A stretch of 64,000 bases of DNA from Bacteroidota bacterium (GCA_017303975.1 JAFLBG010000001.1:155988-219987), one strand, 5' to 3'; positions 51,268 to 60,639 are shown, counted from the stretch's first letter. A program made the numbers and translations. Notes: generated by a model not told the origin, from the sequence alone.

Positions 51268-52596
51268 ATGCTGCATGAATTAAAAAGCCATATAGAACAA
51301 TACATACCCGGTTTTAGCGGTAAAACATTTTTATTGGCTGTGAGCGGAGGGATTGATTCTGTTGTTATGTGCGACTTGTTTCATAAACTAGAGTTAAAGT
51401 TTGGTATTGCACATTGTAATTTTACACTTAGAGGTAATGAGTCTGATGGGGATGAAGTATTTGTAAAGCAACTAGCAAAGCAATATGGCACTCCTTTTTT
51501 TTCTACGAGCTTTAATACTACTGAATTTGCTGCAAAAGAGGGAATTTCAACCCAAATGGCAGCCAGAGAACTGCGCTATCAGTGGTTTGAAAAAATCAGA
51601 CAAGAAAATGATTTTGATTTTATATGTACTGCCCATCATCAAAATGATGTGGTAGAAACAATACTTATCAATATAACAAGAGGTGCCGGGATTGCGGGTT
51701 TGCATGGCATTCTACCGGTAGCGAATAATATTTTCCGACCATTACTTTTTACAACACGAGAAGAAATAGAAGCATACGCCCACACAGCTCAAATTAACTA
51801 CCGAACAGATAGTAGTAATCATTCCGACTATTACATTCGAAACAAAATAAGACATCATGTTATTCCAATACTAAAAGAAATTAATCCCAGTTTAGAACAT
51901 ACAATATCTGAAAGCGCTCGTTTACTGGGAAGTATAGAACAATATTACTTAGACGGCATAACTCAAAAAAAAGAAATTTTACTTAAGAAAAAGGATTCGG
52001 GATATGCAATTGATATTGTTGAGTTGCAAAAAGAAAAACATATTTCAGTCTTGTTGTATGAAATACTCAAAGAGTTTGAATTTAATGCATCCACAATAAA
52101 CGATATTTTGATTGCCCTGAAGTCAAACGAATCCGGCAAACGTTTTTACTCAACTAATTTTGTGGTAGTAAAAGACAGGAATGTCTTGGTGATAGAGGAG
52201 AAGGGGCGTCTGTCGTTTTCGGAAATAGGCATTGCAGAAAATACAACTACCGTAACAGAACCAATTAAATTGACTTTGCATAAAGCAAAAAAGGCTACAG
52301 ATTTTATAATTAGCAAAGTCAATACCATAGCGCAATTAGACAAGGATAAACTTGTTTTTCCGCTAAAAGTAAGAAGCTGGCAACCGGGAGATTTTTTTTA
52401 TCCATTAGGAATGGAGGGAAGAAAATTGTTGAGCGATTTTTTTATTGATGCTAAAATCTCTGTTCTTGAGAAACAAAGAATTTTTGTATTGGTGAACGGA
52501 AACAATGATATTATCTGGATTATAGGGCATCGATTAGACAACCGATACAAAATAACTTCCCAAACAAAAACTGTTATGTATTGCCAAATGGCTTAA
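51268..52596 (+). CDS. tilS: tRNA(Ile)-lysidine synthetase
   Basis: The 442-residue enzyme changes C34 of the CAU-anticodon tRNA-Ile to lysidine. The PP-loop ATP motif SGGIDSV is at residues 26-32. FGIAHCNFTLRGNESDGDE and ICTAHHQNDVVETILINITRGAGIAGLHG follow in the N-terminal synthetase domain. The C-terminal domain (~360-440) has the VRSWQPGDFFYPLGMEGRKLLSDFFID motif typical of TilS. The promoter element ends four bases before the ATG. Confidence 0.95.
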   Translation: MLHELKSHIEQYIPGFSGKTFLLAVSGGIDSVVMCDLFHKLELKFGIAHCNFTLRGNESDGDEVFVKQLAKQYGTPFFSTSFNTTEFAAKEGISTQMAARELRYQWFEKIRQENDFDFICTAHHQNDVVETILINITRGAGIAGLHGILPVANNIFRPLLFTTREEIEAYAHTAQINYRTDSSNHSDYYIRNKIRHHVIPILKEINPSLEHTISESARLLGSIEQYYLDGITQKKEILLKKKDSGYAIDIVELQKEKHISVLLYEILKEFEFNASTINDILIALKSNESGKRFYSTNFVVVKDRNVLVIEEKGRLSFSEIGIAENTTTVTEPIKLTLHKAKKATDFIISKVNTIAQLDKDKLVFPLKVRSWQPGDFFYPLGMEGRKLLSDFFIDAKISVLEKQRIFVLVNGNNDIIWIIGHRLDNRYKITSQTKTVMYCQMA

Positions 52597-52614
52597 TTGA
52601 TATAATTTAGCACT

Positions 52615-53169
52615 ATGCAAGAAAAAAATTTGTTTGAAGAAAGGCAGTATTTAGGGTTGAACAAATCAACATTAGCTCGGAGATTGTTGTTGGCGCTGTT
52701 TTGCTTTGTAGCGTACTATTGGTCGGAAAACCCAAAACCGGTAGAGGTAATTTCCGGCATTGAAATTGTTTCTTATCCTATCGAGGAAATACCAAATTCG
52801 GGAGAGCTCTTTTTTGTTTTGGGAGTTTTTATTATTGTACTATCCGTGGTGTTGGCTTTTGTACCACACATTCGAACTGTAATAACCCCAAACTATATAT
52901 TATTAGAGGGTTTTTGGACTTCTAGAAAAGTAAAAATTACTTTAAACAATATTTCTACTGCAAAGCGCGTTAGATATAGTAAGTATAATTTAAACAGGCC
53001 TGTTTATAATATGCACAACAAGGGAGTTATTAAATTCTATACATCCGGAAACGATGCTATAGAGCTAATAGACAATGAAGGCTTAAAGTATAAAATTGGA
53101 ACTCAAAAACCGGAAACTTTTTTATTTATTACTGAAACCTTATTGAAAAACTCCCGTACAACAACTTAA
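52615..53169 (+). CDS. Membrane protein with PH-like domain, unknown function
   Basis: The 184-residue protein has two hydrophobic helices (~24-40 and ~62-85) followed by a ~95-residue soluble part that starts HIRTVITPNYILLEGFWTSRKVKITLNNISTAKRVR. This fold is like the bacterial PH domains that follow two helices in many small inner-membrane proteins. I do not know its job. The upstream TTG (52581) and TATAATTTAGCA (52601) would make a promoter only three bases before the ATG. The next gene is 52 bases away on the same strand. Confidence 0.65.
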   Translation: MQEKNLFEERQYLGLNKSTLARRLLLALFCFVAYYWSENPKPVEVISGIEIVSYPIEEIPNSGELFFVLGVFIIVLSVVLAFVPHIRTVITPNYILLEGFWTSRKVKITLNNISTAKRVRYSKYNLNRPVYNMHNKGVIKFYTSGNDAIELIDNEGLKYKIGTQKPETFLFITETLLKNSRTTT

Positions 53170-53221
53170 ATCTGTCGTTTATTTCTGATAGATATTGTTA
53201 AACCCTTTAAATACGAGAGTT

Positions 53222-53512
53222 ATGAACACAGTTAGAGTAGCATCTATAGAAAAAGAGCAATTAGCAACATTGCATTTCCCATCTCAAGAAGTTTTAGATT
53301 CGAAAGAAGCTAAAGACCAACGTTTAAAGGATTTGGAAAGAGCGTTAACGCTTGGAAATTTAGACCATATTAAAATAAAATTAATATTTGCCGATAACGA
53401 AGGCGATAAGCAGGTAGAAACTACCGTTTGGGGTATAACCGACAAAAGGGTTATTCTTAAACAAGGGCTGCTCATACCAATTCATCGTGTAAAGGAAGTA
53501 CGAATTATCTAA
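53222..53512 (+). CDS. Small cytoplasmic protein, unknown function
   Basis: The open frame runs from a TTG at 53195, but the ATG at 53222 is the likely start, giving 96 residues. A central helix (SKEAKDQRLKDLERALTLGN) is followed by a strand-rich part ending WGITDKRVILKQGLLIPIHRVKEVRII, similar to the beta-hairpin end of a PH-like or Lsm-like fold, and to the TDKRVILK..IPIHRI pattern seen in several small Bacteroidota proteins. It has no signal peptide, and nothing more can be said. Confidence 0.65.
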   Translation: MNTVRVASIEKEQLATLHFPSQEVLDSKEAKDQRLKDLERALTLGNLDHIKIKLIFADNEGDKQVETTVWGITDKRVILKQGLLIPIHRVKEVRII

Positions 53513-53532
53513 AAAATTCGTAAATTCCATAT

Positions 53533-55524
53533 ATGCAACACGGTACATTGGTTCGCTTTTTTTACAGCACCTTATTTTTTGCTCTATTTGTTACTTTAGG
53601 GTTTTCTCAAATTCAGAAACCTGTTAAGTGGAGTTTTAGTGCCCAAAATACATCTACAAACATTGTTGAAGTTAGGTTAGAAGCCACTATTGAAAAAGGG
53701 TGGCACATGTATGCTATTAACCCGGGTAGCCCGGATGTTATTCCAACTTCGTTTACATTTTCGGTAAGTCCTTCTTACGTTTTGGTTGACTCTGTTGTTC
53801 AGGGAATTCCGATTACACGCAAAGAGCCGGTATTTGACAATGCGGAACTCAATTTTTTTGAAGATCATGCAACATTCACTCAGAACGTTCAGCTAAAATC
53901 GAGTGATAGTGTAGTAATTAAAGGCAGTCTGGAATTTATGGTGTGTAGCGACAATAGTTGCCTTCCGCCCGAAATTGTTGAATTCGCAATACCCGTTTCA
54001 GCGGGCGAAAAAAAAAACGGTAGTTCCGAAATAACATCTACCGGAACAACAAAATCGAACACACTCATATTTATTTTGGGTTTTTTGGGAGGATTAGCCG
54101 CACTGCTTACACCCTGTGTATTTCCAATGATTCCGCTTACGGTAAGCTTTTTTACCAAACAAGGAAACGGACGCTCCGGACTTAAAAATGCCCTTATTTA
54201 TAGCTTTTCCATTATTATAATTTACATCGCTATTGGATTTTTAGTTACAGTTTCTCTGGGCCCAGATGCCCTAAACGCCTTGTCTAGCAACGAGTGGATG
54301 AATCTGCTTTTCTTTATCATATTCGTAGTTTTTGGTATTTCATTCTTAGGTGCATTCGAAATTACATTGCCCAGCAGTTGGGTAAACAAAGCTGACAAAG
54401 CCTCTGAAAAGGGCGGATTAATTGGAATATTCTTCATGGCATTTACACTTTCTTTAGTTTCCTTTTCTTGTACAGGTCCTATAATTGGCAGCTTATTAGT
54501 AGAAGCTTCTGTTGGAGGAAACTACATGGGACCGCTAACCGGAATGCTTGGCTTTTCTGTTGCATTGGCATTGCCATTTGGCTTGTTTGCAGCGTTTCCG
54601 CAATGGTTAAATTCACTGCCAAAATCGGGCGGTTGGTTGAATAATGTAAAAGTTGTGTTGGGATTACTGGAAATAGCATTTGCGTTAAAGTTCCTTTCTA
54701 TTGTTGATTTAGCAGGGTTGCACATCGACTTTTTGAATTTTCATATAAACGGACCTATAGGGTTTTTGAAACGAGAGCTGTTCCTTTCCCTGTGGATTGT
54801 CATTTTTACGCTTTTAGGATTTTATTTATTGGGAAAAATTAGATTTTCCCACGATTCGCTTGACACTAAATACGTTTCCATTCCTAAGTTTTTATTTGCC
54901 GTACTTGCTTTTTCTTTTGTGGTGTATTTAGTGCCGGGATTATGGGGTGCGCCTTTAAAGCTAATCAGCGGATTCCCGCCACCGTCCTTTCATAGCGAGG
55001 GTTGGGGGACGAATTCGCATGCACCAGCCGTGTCAACAGGTCCCAGTACACACGCCAATACATCTAGTGGACAAAAACACATTCAATGCCCGCATGGATT
55101 AAATTGTTTTCACGATTACTCGCAGGCGCTTGATTACGCAAAACAGGTTAATAAACCGCTACTAGTCGATTTTACAGGGTGGGCTTGTGTAAACTGCCGT
55201 AAAATGGAAGAGAATGTGTGGATAGACCCAGCGGTAATGAATAGACTTCAGAATGAGTATGTATTGGTATCACTTTATGTAGATGATAAAACACCTTTGC
55301 CTGAGGCAGAACAGTACATATCAACTACTACAGGTAAAAAAATTAAAACAATTGGTAATAAGTGGAGCGACTTTCAAACAGAGCGATTTAAAACGAACTC
55401 CCAACCTTGGTATGTAATTCTGAATCATGAAGAACAAGAATTAATCCCTGCACAAGGCTATAATCCTAACATACCTGAATTCGAGCAGTTTTTAGATGCC
55501 GGAATTAAGGCGTTTAAAAAATAA
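53533..55524 (+). CDS. DsbD-type protein-disulfide reductase
   Basis: The 663-residue protein has a signal peptide (~1-25), an N-terminal immunoglobulin-like DsbD-alpha domain (~28-155; FMVCSDNSCLPPE), eight or so membrane helices (~178-480) and a C-terminal thioredoxin-like domain with CVNC at Cys552-Cys555. The membrane part has the paired cysteines LTPCVFPMIPL and SFSCTGPIIG. It carries electrons from cytosolic thioredoxin to periplasmic disulfide isomerases and related proteins. It could keep cysteines reduced or correct in exported proteins such as the cysteine-rich adhesin, which is inference. Confidence 0.92.
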   Translation: MQHGTLVRFFYSTLFFALFVTLGFSQIQKPVKWSFSAQNTSTNIVEVRLEATIEKGWHMYAINPGSPDVIPTSFTFSVSPSYVLVDSVVQGIPITRKEPVFDNAELNFFEDHATFTQNVQLKSSDSVVIKGSLEFMVCSDNSCLPPEIVEFAIPVSAGEKKNGSSEITSTGTTKSNTLIFILGFLGGLAALLTPCVFPMIPLTVSFFTKQGNGRSGLKNALIYSFSIIIIYIAIGFLVTVSLGPDALNALSSNEWMNLLFFIIFVVFGISFLGAFEITLPSSWVNKADKASEKGGLIGIFFMAFTLSLVSFSCTGPIIGSLLVEASVGGNYMGPLTGMLGFSVALALPFGLFAAFPQWLNSLPKSGGWLNNVKVVLGLLEIAFALKFLSIVDLAGLHIDFLNFHINGPIGFLKRELFLSLWIVIFTLLGFYLLGKIRFSHDSLDTKYVSIPKFLFAVLAFSFVVYLVPGLWGAPLKLISGFPPPSFHSEGWGTNSHAPAVSTGPSTHANTSSGQKHIQCPHGLNCFHDYSQALDYAKQVNKPLLVDFTGWACVNCRKMEENVWIDPAVMNRLQNEYVLVSLYVDDKTPLPEAEQYISTTTGKKIKTIGNKWSDFQTERFKTNSQPWYVILNHEEQELIPAQGYNPNIPEFEQFLDAGIKAFKK

Positions 55525-55581
55525 CTTTTATTGACTAACCTTTATAAATCAGGTGTCGAACCCATTTGGAACTAAGAAAAT

Positions 55582-55623
55582 AAAAAAGCAAAGCAGATTC
55601 TCATAAAAAACCAAGCTTTGCTT
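55582..55623 (-). terminator. Terminator of the tRNA-Arg pair
   Basis: The minus strand reads AAGCAAAGC (55623-55615), a 20-base loop and GCTTTGCTT (55594-55586), then a run of Ts (55585-55582). It begins two bases after the last tRNA. Confidence 0.6.
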
Positions 55624-55624
55624 G

Positions 55625-55696
55625 TAGTCCCGACAAGAATCGAACTTGTATCAAAAGTTTAGGAAACTTCTATTCTATCCGTTGAACTACGGGACC
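55625..55696 (-). tRNA. tRNA-Arg (anticodon CCU)
   Basis: The minus strand folds as a 72-base cloverleaf. The acceptor GGTCCCG pairs with CGGGACT, with a G-U at the end. The D arm is GTTCAACGGATAGAAT, the anticodon loop TTCCTAA has CCT (complement at 55661-55663), and the T arm is ACAAG-TTCGATT-CTTGT. CCA is not encoded. It is the second gene of a two-tRNA unit. Confidence 0.9.
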
Positions 55697-55743
55697 AGAT
55701 ATAATTTCAACCATGTATAGTTGTAAAAACAGTGCATTCTTTG

Positions 55744-55817
55744 TGATCCCGGAGGGATTCGAACCCCCAACCCTCAGAGCCGAAATCTGATATTCTATCC
55801 AGTTGAACTACGGAACC
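55744..55817 (-). tRNA. tRNA-Arg (anticodon UCG)
   Basis: The minus strand folds as a 74-base cloverleaf. Acceptor GGTTCCG pairs with CGGGATC (two G-U). The anticodon stem TCAGA/TCTGA encloses the loop TTTCGGC with TCG (complement at 55781-55783), and the T arm is GGGGG-TTCGAAT-CCCTC. It lies 47 bases upstream of the CCU gene on the same strand. Confidence 0.88.
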
Positions 55818-55867
55818 AATTAAGTTCACAAATGTATTGTTTTTGCTGATATTTTGAAACCAATTTA

Positions 55868-56068
55868 CTAATCTGATTTTTCGAGTGTAAAAATGTCTTC
55901 TAAGGGCTTTTTAAATACTCTTGCGATTTTTAGCGATAATACTGTGGAAGGTACATACTTATTCGACTCTATGGCATTGATAGTTTGTCTGCTTACTCCC
56001 ACCAATTTAGCGAGTTCTTCTTGTGTAATGTCCTTAATAGCACGCTCTATTCTTAGATTATTCTTCAT
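55868..56068 (-). CDS. Small XRE-family DNA-binding protein
   Basis: The 66-residue protein is a single helix-turn-helix domain of the YozG/XRE type: [32 protein letters not shown] with recognition helix SRQTINAIE, then [24 protein letters not shown]. It starts 11 bases inside the end of the upstream membrane-protein gene on the same strand, so the two are translated together. It is probably a regulator of its own operon. Confidence 0.9.
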   Translation of the reverse strand: MKNNLRIERAIKDITQEELAKLVGVSRQTINAIESNKYVPSTVLSLKIARVFKKPLEDIFTLEKSD

Positions 56069-56561
56069 GTGCCATTTTTTTGTTTTGTATAAATATGGAA
56101 ACTCGGAAGTGAATTACAAAAACAAGAAGCAATAAAAACATATTTACTGTCAGTGCCCAATAAAACGAGAACCCATAAATAAACAGATTAGATAAAAAAA
56201 TTAATATCGTATGCATAAAGGCGGCAGTCAACAAGGAATTTAATCGCAATCTCATAATAAATTCATCCTCTATCTTCTCTTTCGAAAAGGCAACAAAAAA
56301 AAATCCAATAATTAGTAATGATATTAAAATTTCATATGCAAAATCATCTCTAATCAAAGTAAACCAATGGGTCTCTTTTAAATGTGCTTTTTCTCCAATA
56401 TACAGAACCTCACCATCTCCGTAAACTTGAAAAACAGTTACATTAAAAAATTTTTCAGGGAATATTTCCAATTTTAGTAAAAGCAAAAATAAAAGACCAA
56501 CAAACAATAAAGAGTATCCCACTGGTTTGATTCTATAGGGTAACAAAGGAATCGATTTCAT
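56058..56561 (-). CDS. Four-helix membrane protein paired with the XRE regulator
   Basis: The 167-residue protein has four hydrophobic helices (~15-32, ~75-95, ~103-127, ~132-155) and a soluble loop (~38-72) between the first two. The order resembles the DUF2178-like membrane partners of small XRE regulators common in Bacteroidota and Firmicutes. Its end overlaps the regulator start by 11 bases. No function is known. The upstream 134 bases to the YfhO gene start are shared by the two divergent units. Confidence 0.7.
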   Translation of the reverse strand: MKSIPLLPYRIKPVGYSLLFVGLLFLLLLKLEIFPEKFFNVTVFQVYGDGEVLYIGEKAHLKETHWFTLIRDDFAYEILISLLIIGFFFVAFSKEKIEDEFIMRLRLNSLLTAAFMHTILIFLSNLFIYGFSFYWALTVNMFLLLLVFVIHFRVSIFIQNKKMAHEE

Positions 56562-56695
56562 AATCTTATGTTTTTATAAAATCAAAAGTAAAGTATGTTT
56601 TACATAATGTCAAGTATAAAATATAATTAGACAAGCAAAATTAACATTTTTTAAGAGTTAATTAATCTTAATTTTAGCATATACAAACCACTCCA

Positions 56696-59644
56696 TTGTT
56701 TAAACAGGAATTGAAATATACCAACATTCTTTACTACCTATTATTAGTAATAATAGCAATGGGAGCTCTATGGCAAGTCGCATTTTTTCAAAATAGCGTA
56801 AAATGGGATTTTATTGAAGTGGTATTTCCTTGGCGATTTTATGTTGGCGAATGTTTGCAGGCGAATACATTTCCATTATGGAATCCTTATCAGCAACTGG
56901 GTTATCCAATGTTTGCTGATTTGCAATATCCATGGTGGTATTTAGAGCAATTGGTAATTGGATTTTTATTTGGCTATAACAACTACATCATGCAACTACT
57001 ATTAGTTGGCTATGTTTGGCTAGCAGGTGTAGGTATGTTTAAATTGAGCAATTGTTTTGTCGGGCATAGGCCTGCTTCTTTTATAATTGCTTGTTCCTAC
57101 ATGCTGTCAGGCTATTTTATTGGACATGCTCAATCACTCACGCTTATTATTGGAGGGGCATTTTTGCCTTTTGTGTTGTACTATTATATTCATTTGCTCG
57201 AATCCCCCAATCTAAAAACTACACTCAAGCTATCCGTTTTTTTATTCCTATTAATAAGTGGGGGCTACCAAGCGTTAACAATAATTTTAGCCTACTTACT
57301 TTTAATCTTATTCATAAGCAAATGGTGGTGCGAACGAAAGAACAAACTATTTCTTGTTGAATTGCTAAAAGCGCATGGACTTCTATTTGCAATAATTATT
57401 CTAGAAAGTCTATGTTTATTTGTAATTGTATTTCAGCTGCATGGGCAAACGAACAGGTTGTTTGGTGGTACAGTAGATTTTGTAAACGAGTTGCCTTTTA
57501 CTCCACAAAGTATGTTGTCTTTTATTCTACCAAATGCAACGGTAGAGAATTTACATTTTTTTAACACCGACCTTTCTTTAACCAACGGGTACATGGGAAT
57601 TATAACTCTTGTGTTTACTTTGTATTCAATACTGTTTCTGCCGAAAACAAAAACAGAAATTATATTGCTTGTATTTGGCTTGCTTTCTCTTTTAGCTGCT
57701 TTTGGTAACTATACTCCTGTAAGAACTTGGCTTTACTACATTCCGATGTTTAATACATTTCGGTTTACGGGTATTTTTAGGCTGTTTACAATTATTATTT
57801 TCTTGCTTCTTGCGGGAAAAAGCATCAAGCTTTTTTTTGAAAATGGAATTGCTGGAAAAAAAATGATTTCACAAGTTGCACTAGTGGCAAGTGTTTTGGT
57901 CGGCTTTCTTGTCTATTCCTGTTTTATTCATAATTCGGAACTGCTGGTGTTTAAGGGGAATATTATAAAGCAATCGCTCGTCCAGCTTTCTATACTTCTA
58001 GTTTCGATAGTTCTTATAGCAAAGCGGAAGCCGACATTGCTTACTATTGTTTGCGTTGTTGATTTACTTATTGCAACCCAATTAAACTCACCTTATACCG
58101 TATTCTCGGAAACAACACCCAAAGAAATTCATTCAACTATTGGCGAGAACTCAGAAGCATTTTCAACTCCATCAGCCACACCTATTATAAAAAATTCCGA
58201 TGCCAAAGCGTCTATGAACGGGATTGGTAGAAATTGTAATTTGTTTAAAAAAGAAATTTCTTATGATGGATACAGCTCGTTTTGGCTAGCAAATTACGAT
58301 AAGTTTTATTACGAGAATCCGAATCTTAGACGAGCTGTTTTACAAAATCCGTTTATCTATTTCTCATCAAACCTGCTCCCAATAAGCCAATTATCAAGTG
58401 ACACAAGCACACTCATTCAGACATCTACAATATTTGTTCCGGATTCTGTGTATGCACACTACAAAAATAGCGCCTTAAGAACCGATTCTGCAGATTATAT
58501 AAATGTTCTATCCTTCTTACCAAATCAAATACAGGTAGAGGTTAGTACAAAGAATACGCAGTTGTTAAACCTATTACAAAGCAATTTTCCGGGGTGGGAG
58601 GTAACAATAGATGGAAAACCTGTCAATCACTTTTCGGGAAATATTTTATTTATATCTACGGTTGTGCCTTCCGGGAAACATAGTATTACCTACACATTCA
58701 ATAACACTATTTTTATTTCAGCTCTTGCAATTAGTTATGGTGTGTTTTTAACTGTTTTACTTTGTTTGATTTGGCTTGTTTTGAAAGAGAGTAAATACAA
58801 ACACTACATTTTACTTTCATTCATTTGCTCCACAATCGCCATATTTATGATTGTTTACTACACACATAAAACTACAAGTCTAACACCCCAAGAGCTTACT
58901 TCATTTATAAAAGAGAAAAGTAAATCATACCCAATTCTGCTCAATACCGATAAAAATAATCAGTTACAGTTGCAACTAAGAAATAGTTATGATGTGCGCT
59001 ATACAAATAGTTGTGATATAAATAAATTTGCGCAGTTTCTTGCAAAGAATAATAGTGATACGTGTCTTTATGTTCAACACAATACGGCAAGAGCGGCAAA
59101 TCTGAATTTATATCTGCAAGAAAACTTTATGTTGCTACAGTCGCACAAAATTGAAAATGGAGAGTTGGTTTTATTGGTAAGAAAAAAAATTAAAAGCGAA
59201 TTTCTTGCCTATGCAGATTTTGAAAGCGGTCAGTCTAATTGGAGTATAGATTCATTGGCGCTTGACACAAATGTATACTTCACTAAACAACATTCGTACT
59301 CGTATATTCCGACAAGGGAATGGGGTATTTGTTATACAATAGAAGGGAAGCAACTAGAAACTGTTTCGAAGAAAAAATTTTTGACAATAGCTTTGAAATA
59401 CAAAGGGCCTAACACCAATCGAGCACTGGTGGCTATTTCGGTTCAAAATGGAGAGCATATTTTAAAGTGGGAGAAACGATTTTTGAGTGATTTTCATTCC
59501 TCTGAAACCGAATGGAATCAATTGTTTTGGGCTAGCGAAATTTCTTCGATATACCCGCAGGAAGCAAACAAGATTTTGATTTATGTTTGGAATATAGAAA
59601 AGGAAACCTTTTGGGTGGATGATATGAGTATTAATGCCCATTAA
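56696..59644 (+). CDS. YfhO-family membrane protein with C-terminal lectin-like domain
   Basis: The 982-residue protein starts at TTG (56696), as the first helix begins right after and the next ATG lies within it. It opens with YfhO/GT-C features (WDFIEVVFPWRFYVGECLQANTFPLWNPYQQLGYPMFADLQYPWWYLEQL), then some 12 helices up to ~770 with a periplasmic part (~480-690). Residues ~845-982 are beta-rich (DFESGQSNWS, WGICYTIEGKQL) like carbohydrate-binding modules. YfhO members are linked to glycosylation of surface polymers such as lipoteichoic acid; here surface glycans or glycoproteins are likely. TAATTTTAGCA lies 17 bases upstream of the TTG. Confidence 0.82.
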   Translation: MFKQELKYTNILYYLLLVIIAMGALWQVAFFQNSVKWDFIEVVFPWRFYVGECLQANTFPLWNPYQQLGYPMFADLQYPWWYLEQLVIGFLFGYNNYIMQLLLVGYVWLAGVGMFKLSNCFVGHRPASFIIACSYMLSGYFIGHAQSLTLIIGGAFLPFVLYYYIHLLESPNLKTTLKLSVFLFLLISGGYQALTIILAYLLLILFISKWWCERKNKLFLVELLKAHGLLFAIIILESLCLFVIVFQLHGQTNRLFGGTVDFVNELPFTPQSMLSFILPNATVENLHFFNTDLSLTNGYMGIITLVFTLYSILFLPKTKTEIILLVFGLLSLLAAFGNYTPVRTWLYYIPMFNTFRFTGIFRLFTIIIFLLLAGKSIKLFFENGIAGKKMISQVALVASVLVGFLVYSCFIHNSELLVFKGNIIKQSLVQLSILLVSIVLIAKRKPTLLTIVCVVDLLIATQLNSPYTVFSETTPKEIHSTIGENSEAFSTPSATPIIKNSDAKASMNGIGRNCNLFKKEISYDGYSSFWLANYDKFYYENPNLRRAVLQNPFIYFSSNLLPISQLSSDTSTLIQTSTIFVPDSVYAHYKNSALRTDSADYINVLSFLPNQIQVEVSTKNTQLLNLLQSNFPGWEVTIDGKPVNHFSGNILFISTVVPSGKHSITYTFNNTIFISALAISYGVFLTVLLCLIWLVLKESKYKHYILLSFICSTIAIFMIVYYTHKTTSLTPQELTSFIKEKSKSYPILLNTDKNNQLQLQLRNSYDVRYTNSCDINKFAQFLAKNNSDTCLYVQHNTARAANLNLYLQENFMLLQSHKIENGELVLLVRKKIKSEFLAYADFESGQSNWSIDSLALDTNVYFTKQHSYSYIPTREWGICYTIEGKQLETVSKKKFLTIALKYKGPNTNRALVAISVQNGEHILKWEKRFLSDFHSSETEWNQLFWASEISSIYPQEANKILIYVWNIEKETFWVDDMSINAH

Positions 59645-59647
59645 TGA

Positions 59648-59679
59648 AAGAAGGGCGGTAATTTTTTACCGCCCTTCTT
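59648..59679. terminator. Bidirectional terminator between the YfhO gene and ferritin
   Basis: GAAGGGCGGTAA (59650-59661) and TTACCGCCCTTC (59666-59677) form a perfect 12-bp stem with a T4 loop, extended by two A-T pairs on the outside. It lies between convergent genes. Confidence 0.85.
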
Positions 59680-59699
59680 CTTATAAAAGAACAATTCTT

Positions 59700-60218
59700 C
59701 TAGGCTTCTTTATCTGCCTTGCCTGTTCCGGCTCCCATCGTTTCTAAATCTCTATCGAAGAAATACAAGCCTCCTTTGTCATCGCCAATCAATTTTAATT
59801 TATCCATTACTTTTCTGGCTAACGCTTCTTCTTCTATTTGCTCAGAAACATACCATTGTAAGAAGTTGTGAGTGGTATAATCTTTCTCTTTCAAGCACGT
59901 TTCTACTAATAAATTAATTTCATGAGACACTTTTATTTCATGTTCTAAAATTTCCGAGAAAACAGCTTTTAACGATTTAAATTTAACAGGAGGCTGTCTC
60001 AATGCAGGCACAACGCCATTGCCACCTCGTTCATTAACAAACTTAAGTAGTTTAAGCATGTGCATGCGCTCTTCGTCCGAGTGTGTATATAAAAATTGTG
60101 CTGCGCCTCCAAAGCCTTCTGTTTCTGCCCAAGACGCCATAGCTAAGTAATATTGAGAAGAAGATGCTTCCAGCTCAATTTGCTTATTTAATGCGGTTTC
60201 TATTTTTTTCGATATCAT
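59700..60218 (-). CDS. ftnA: Bacterial non-heme ferritin
   Basis: The 172-residue protein is a four-helix ferritin with ferroxidase ligands Glu17 (IELEASS), Glu50 and His53 (DEERMH), and Glu94-type residues in EILEHEI, plus SEQIEEEALAR in helix D. The subunits assemble into a 24-mer that oxidises and stores iron. It is monocistronic, with 94 bases after the TPR gene end on the same strand and a terminator 20 bases downstream. Confidence 0.93.
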   Translation of the reverse strand: MISKKIETALNKQIELEASSSQYYLAMASWAETEGFGGAAQFLYTHSDEERMHMLKLLKFVNERGGNGVVPALRQPPVKFKSLKAVFSEILEHEIKVSHEINLLVETCLKEKDYTTHNFLQWYVSEQIEEEALARKVMDKLKLIGDDKGGLYFFDRDLETMGAGTGKADKEA

Positions 60219-60312
60219 ATTTTTATTTTTTTTAATATTCTATTTTCTGTTGATTAGTATTTTGCTTGATATTAAGCTGTTGCCAACAGCAAATTGCCAA
60301 TACATACTGTGC

Positions 60313-60636
60313 TTACAGCTCGTCAATTATCATCAATGCTTCTTCCAATTCTCCAATGGTTTTCATGTCTTTTTTCGAGTTGGCAATGAAAATGCCTTTA
60401 CGATAAATTTGAATTGCCTTTTGCGATTCTCCTGTTTGTTCGTATAATTTACCTAATTGATAGTATGCAGGAAGGTAGCTTTCGTTAATGCTGTGGGCTT
60501 TTTCTAATAATCCGATAGCCTCTTCTAAACGCTCTTCTTTTGCGTGTTCTAGCGCCAATGCATAAATTAAAAATACATCATTGGGGTCGTTTTTTAACAT
60601 TTCTAACAACAGGGTAACACGTTTTGTTTCGCTCAT
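60313..60636 (-). CDS. Small TPR protein following pheS
   Basis: The 107-residue protein consists of two to three TPR units (DVFLIYALALEHAKEERLEEAIGLLEKAHSINESYLPAYYQLGKLYEQTGESQKAIQIYRKGI). It has no signal peptide and must work through a partner that cannot be named. It starts three bases after pheS and is probably co-transcribed. Confidence 0.8.
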   Translation of the reverse strand: MSETKRVTLLLEMLKNDPNDVFLIYALALEHAKEERLEEAIGLLEKAHSINESYLPAYYQLGKLYEQTGESQKAIQIYRKGIFIANSKKDMKTIGELEEALMIIDEL

Positions 60637-60639
60637 GAT

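Noticed and set aside
55893-56135. 80-residue plus-strand frame over the XRE gene
   Set aside because: It is the antisense of a well-formed helix-turn-helix gene and has no features of its own.
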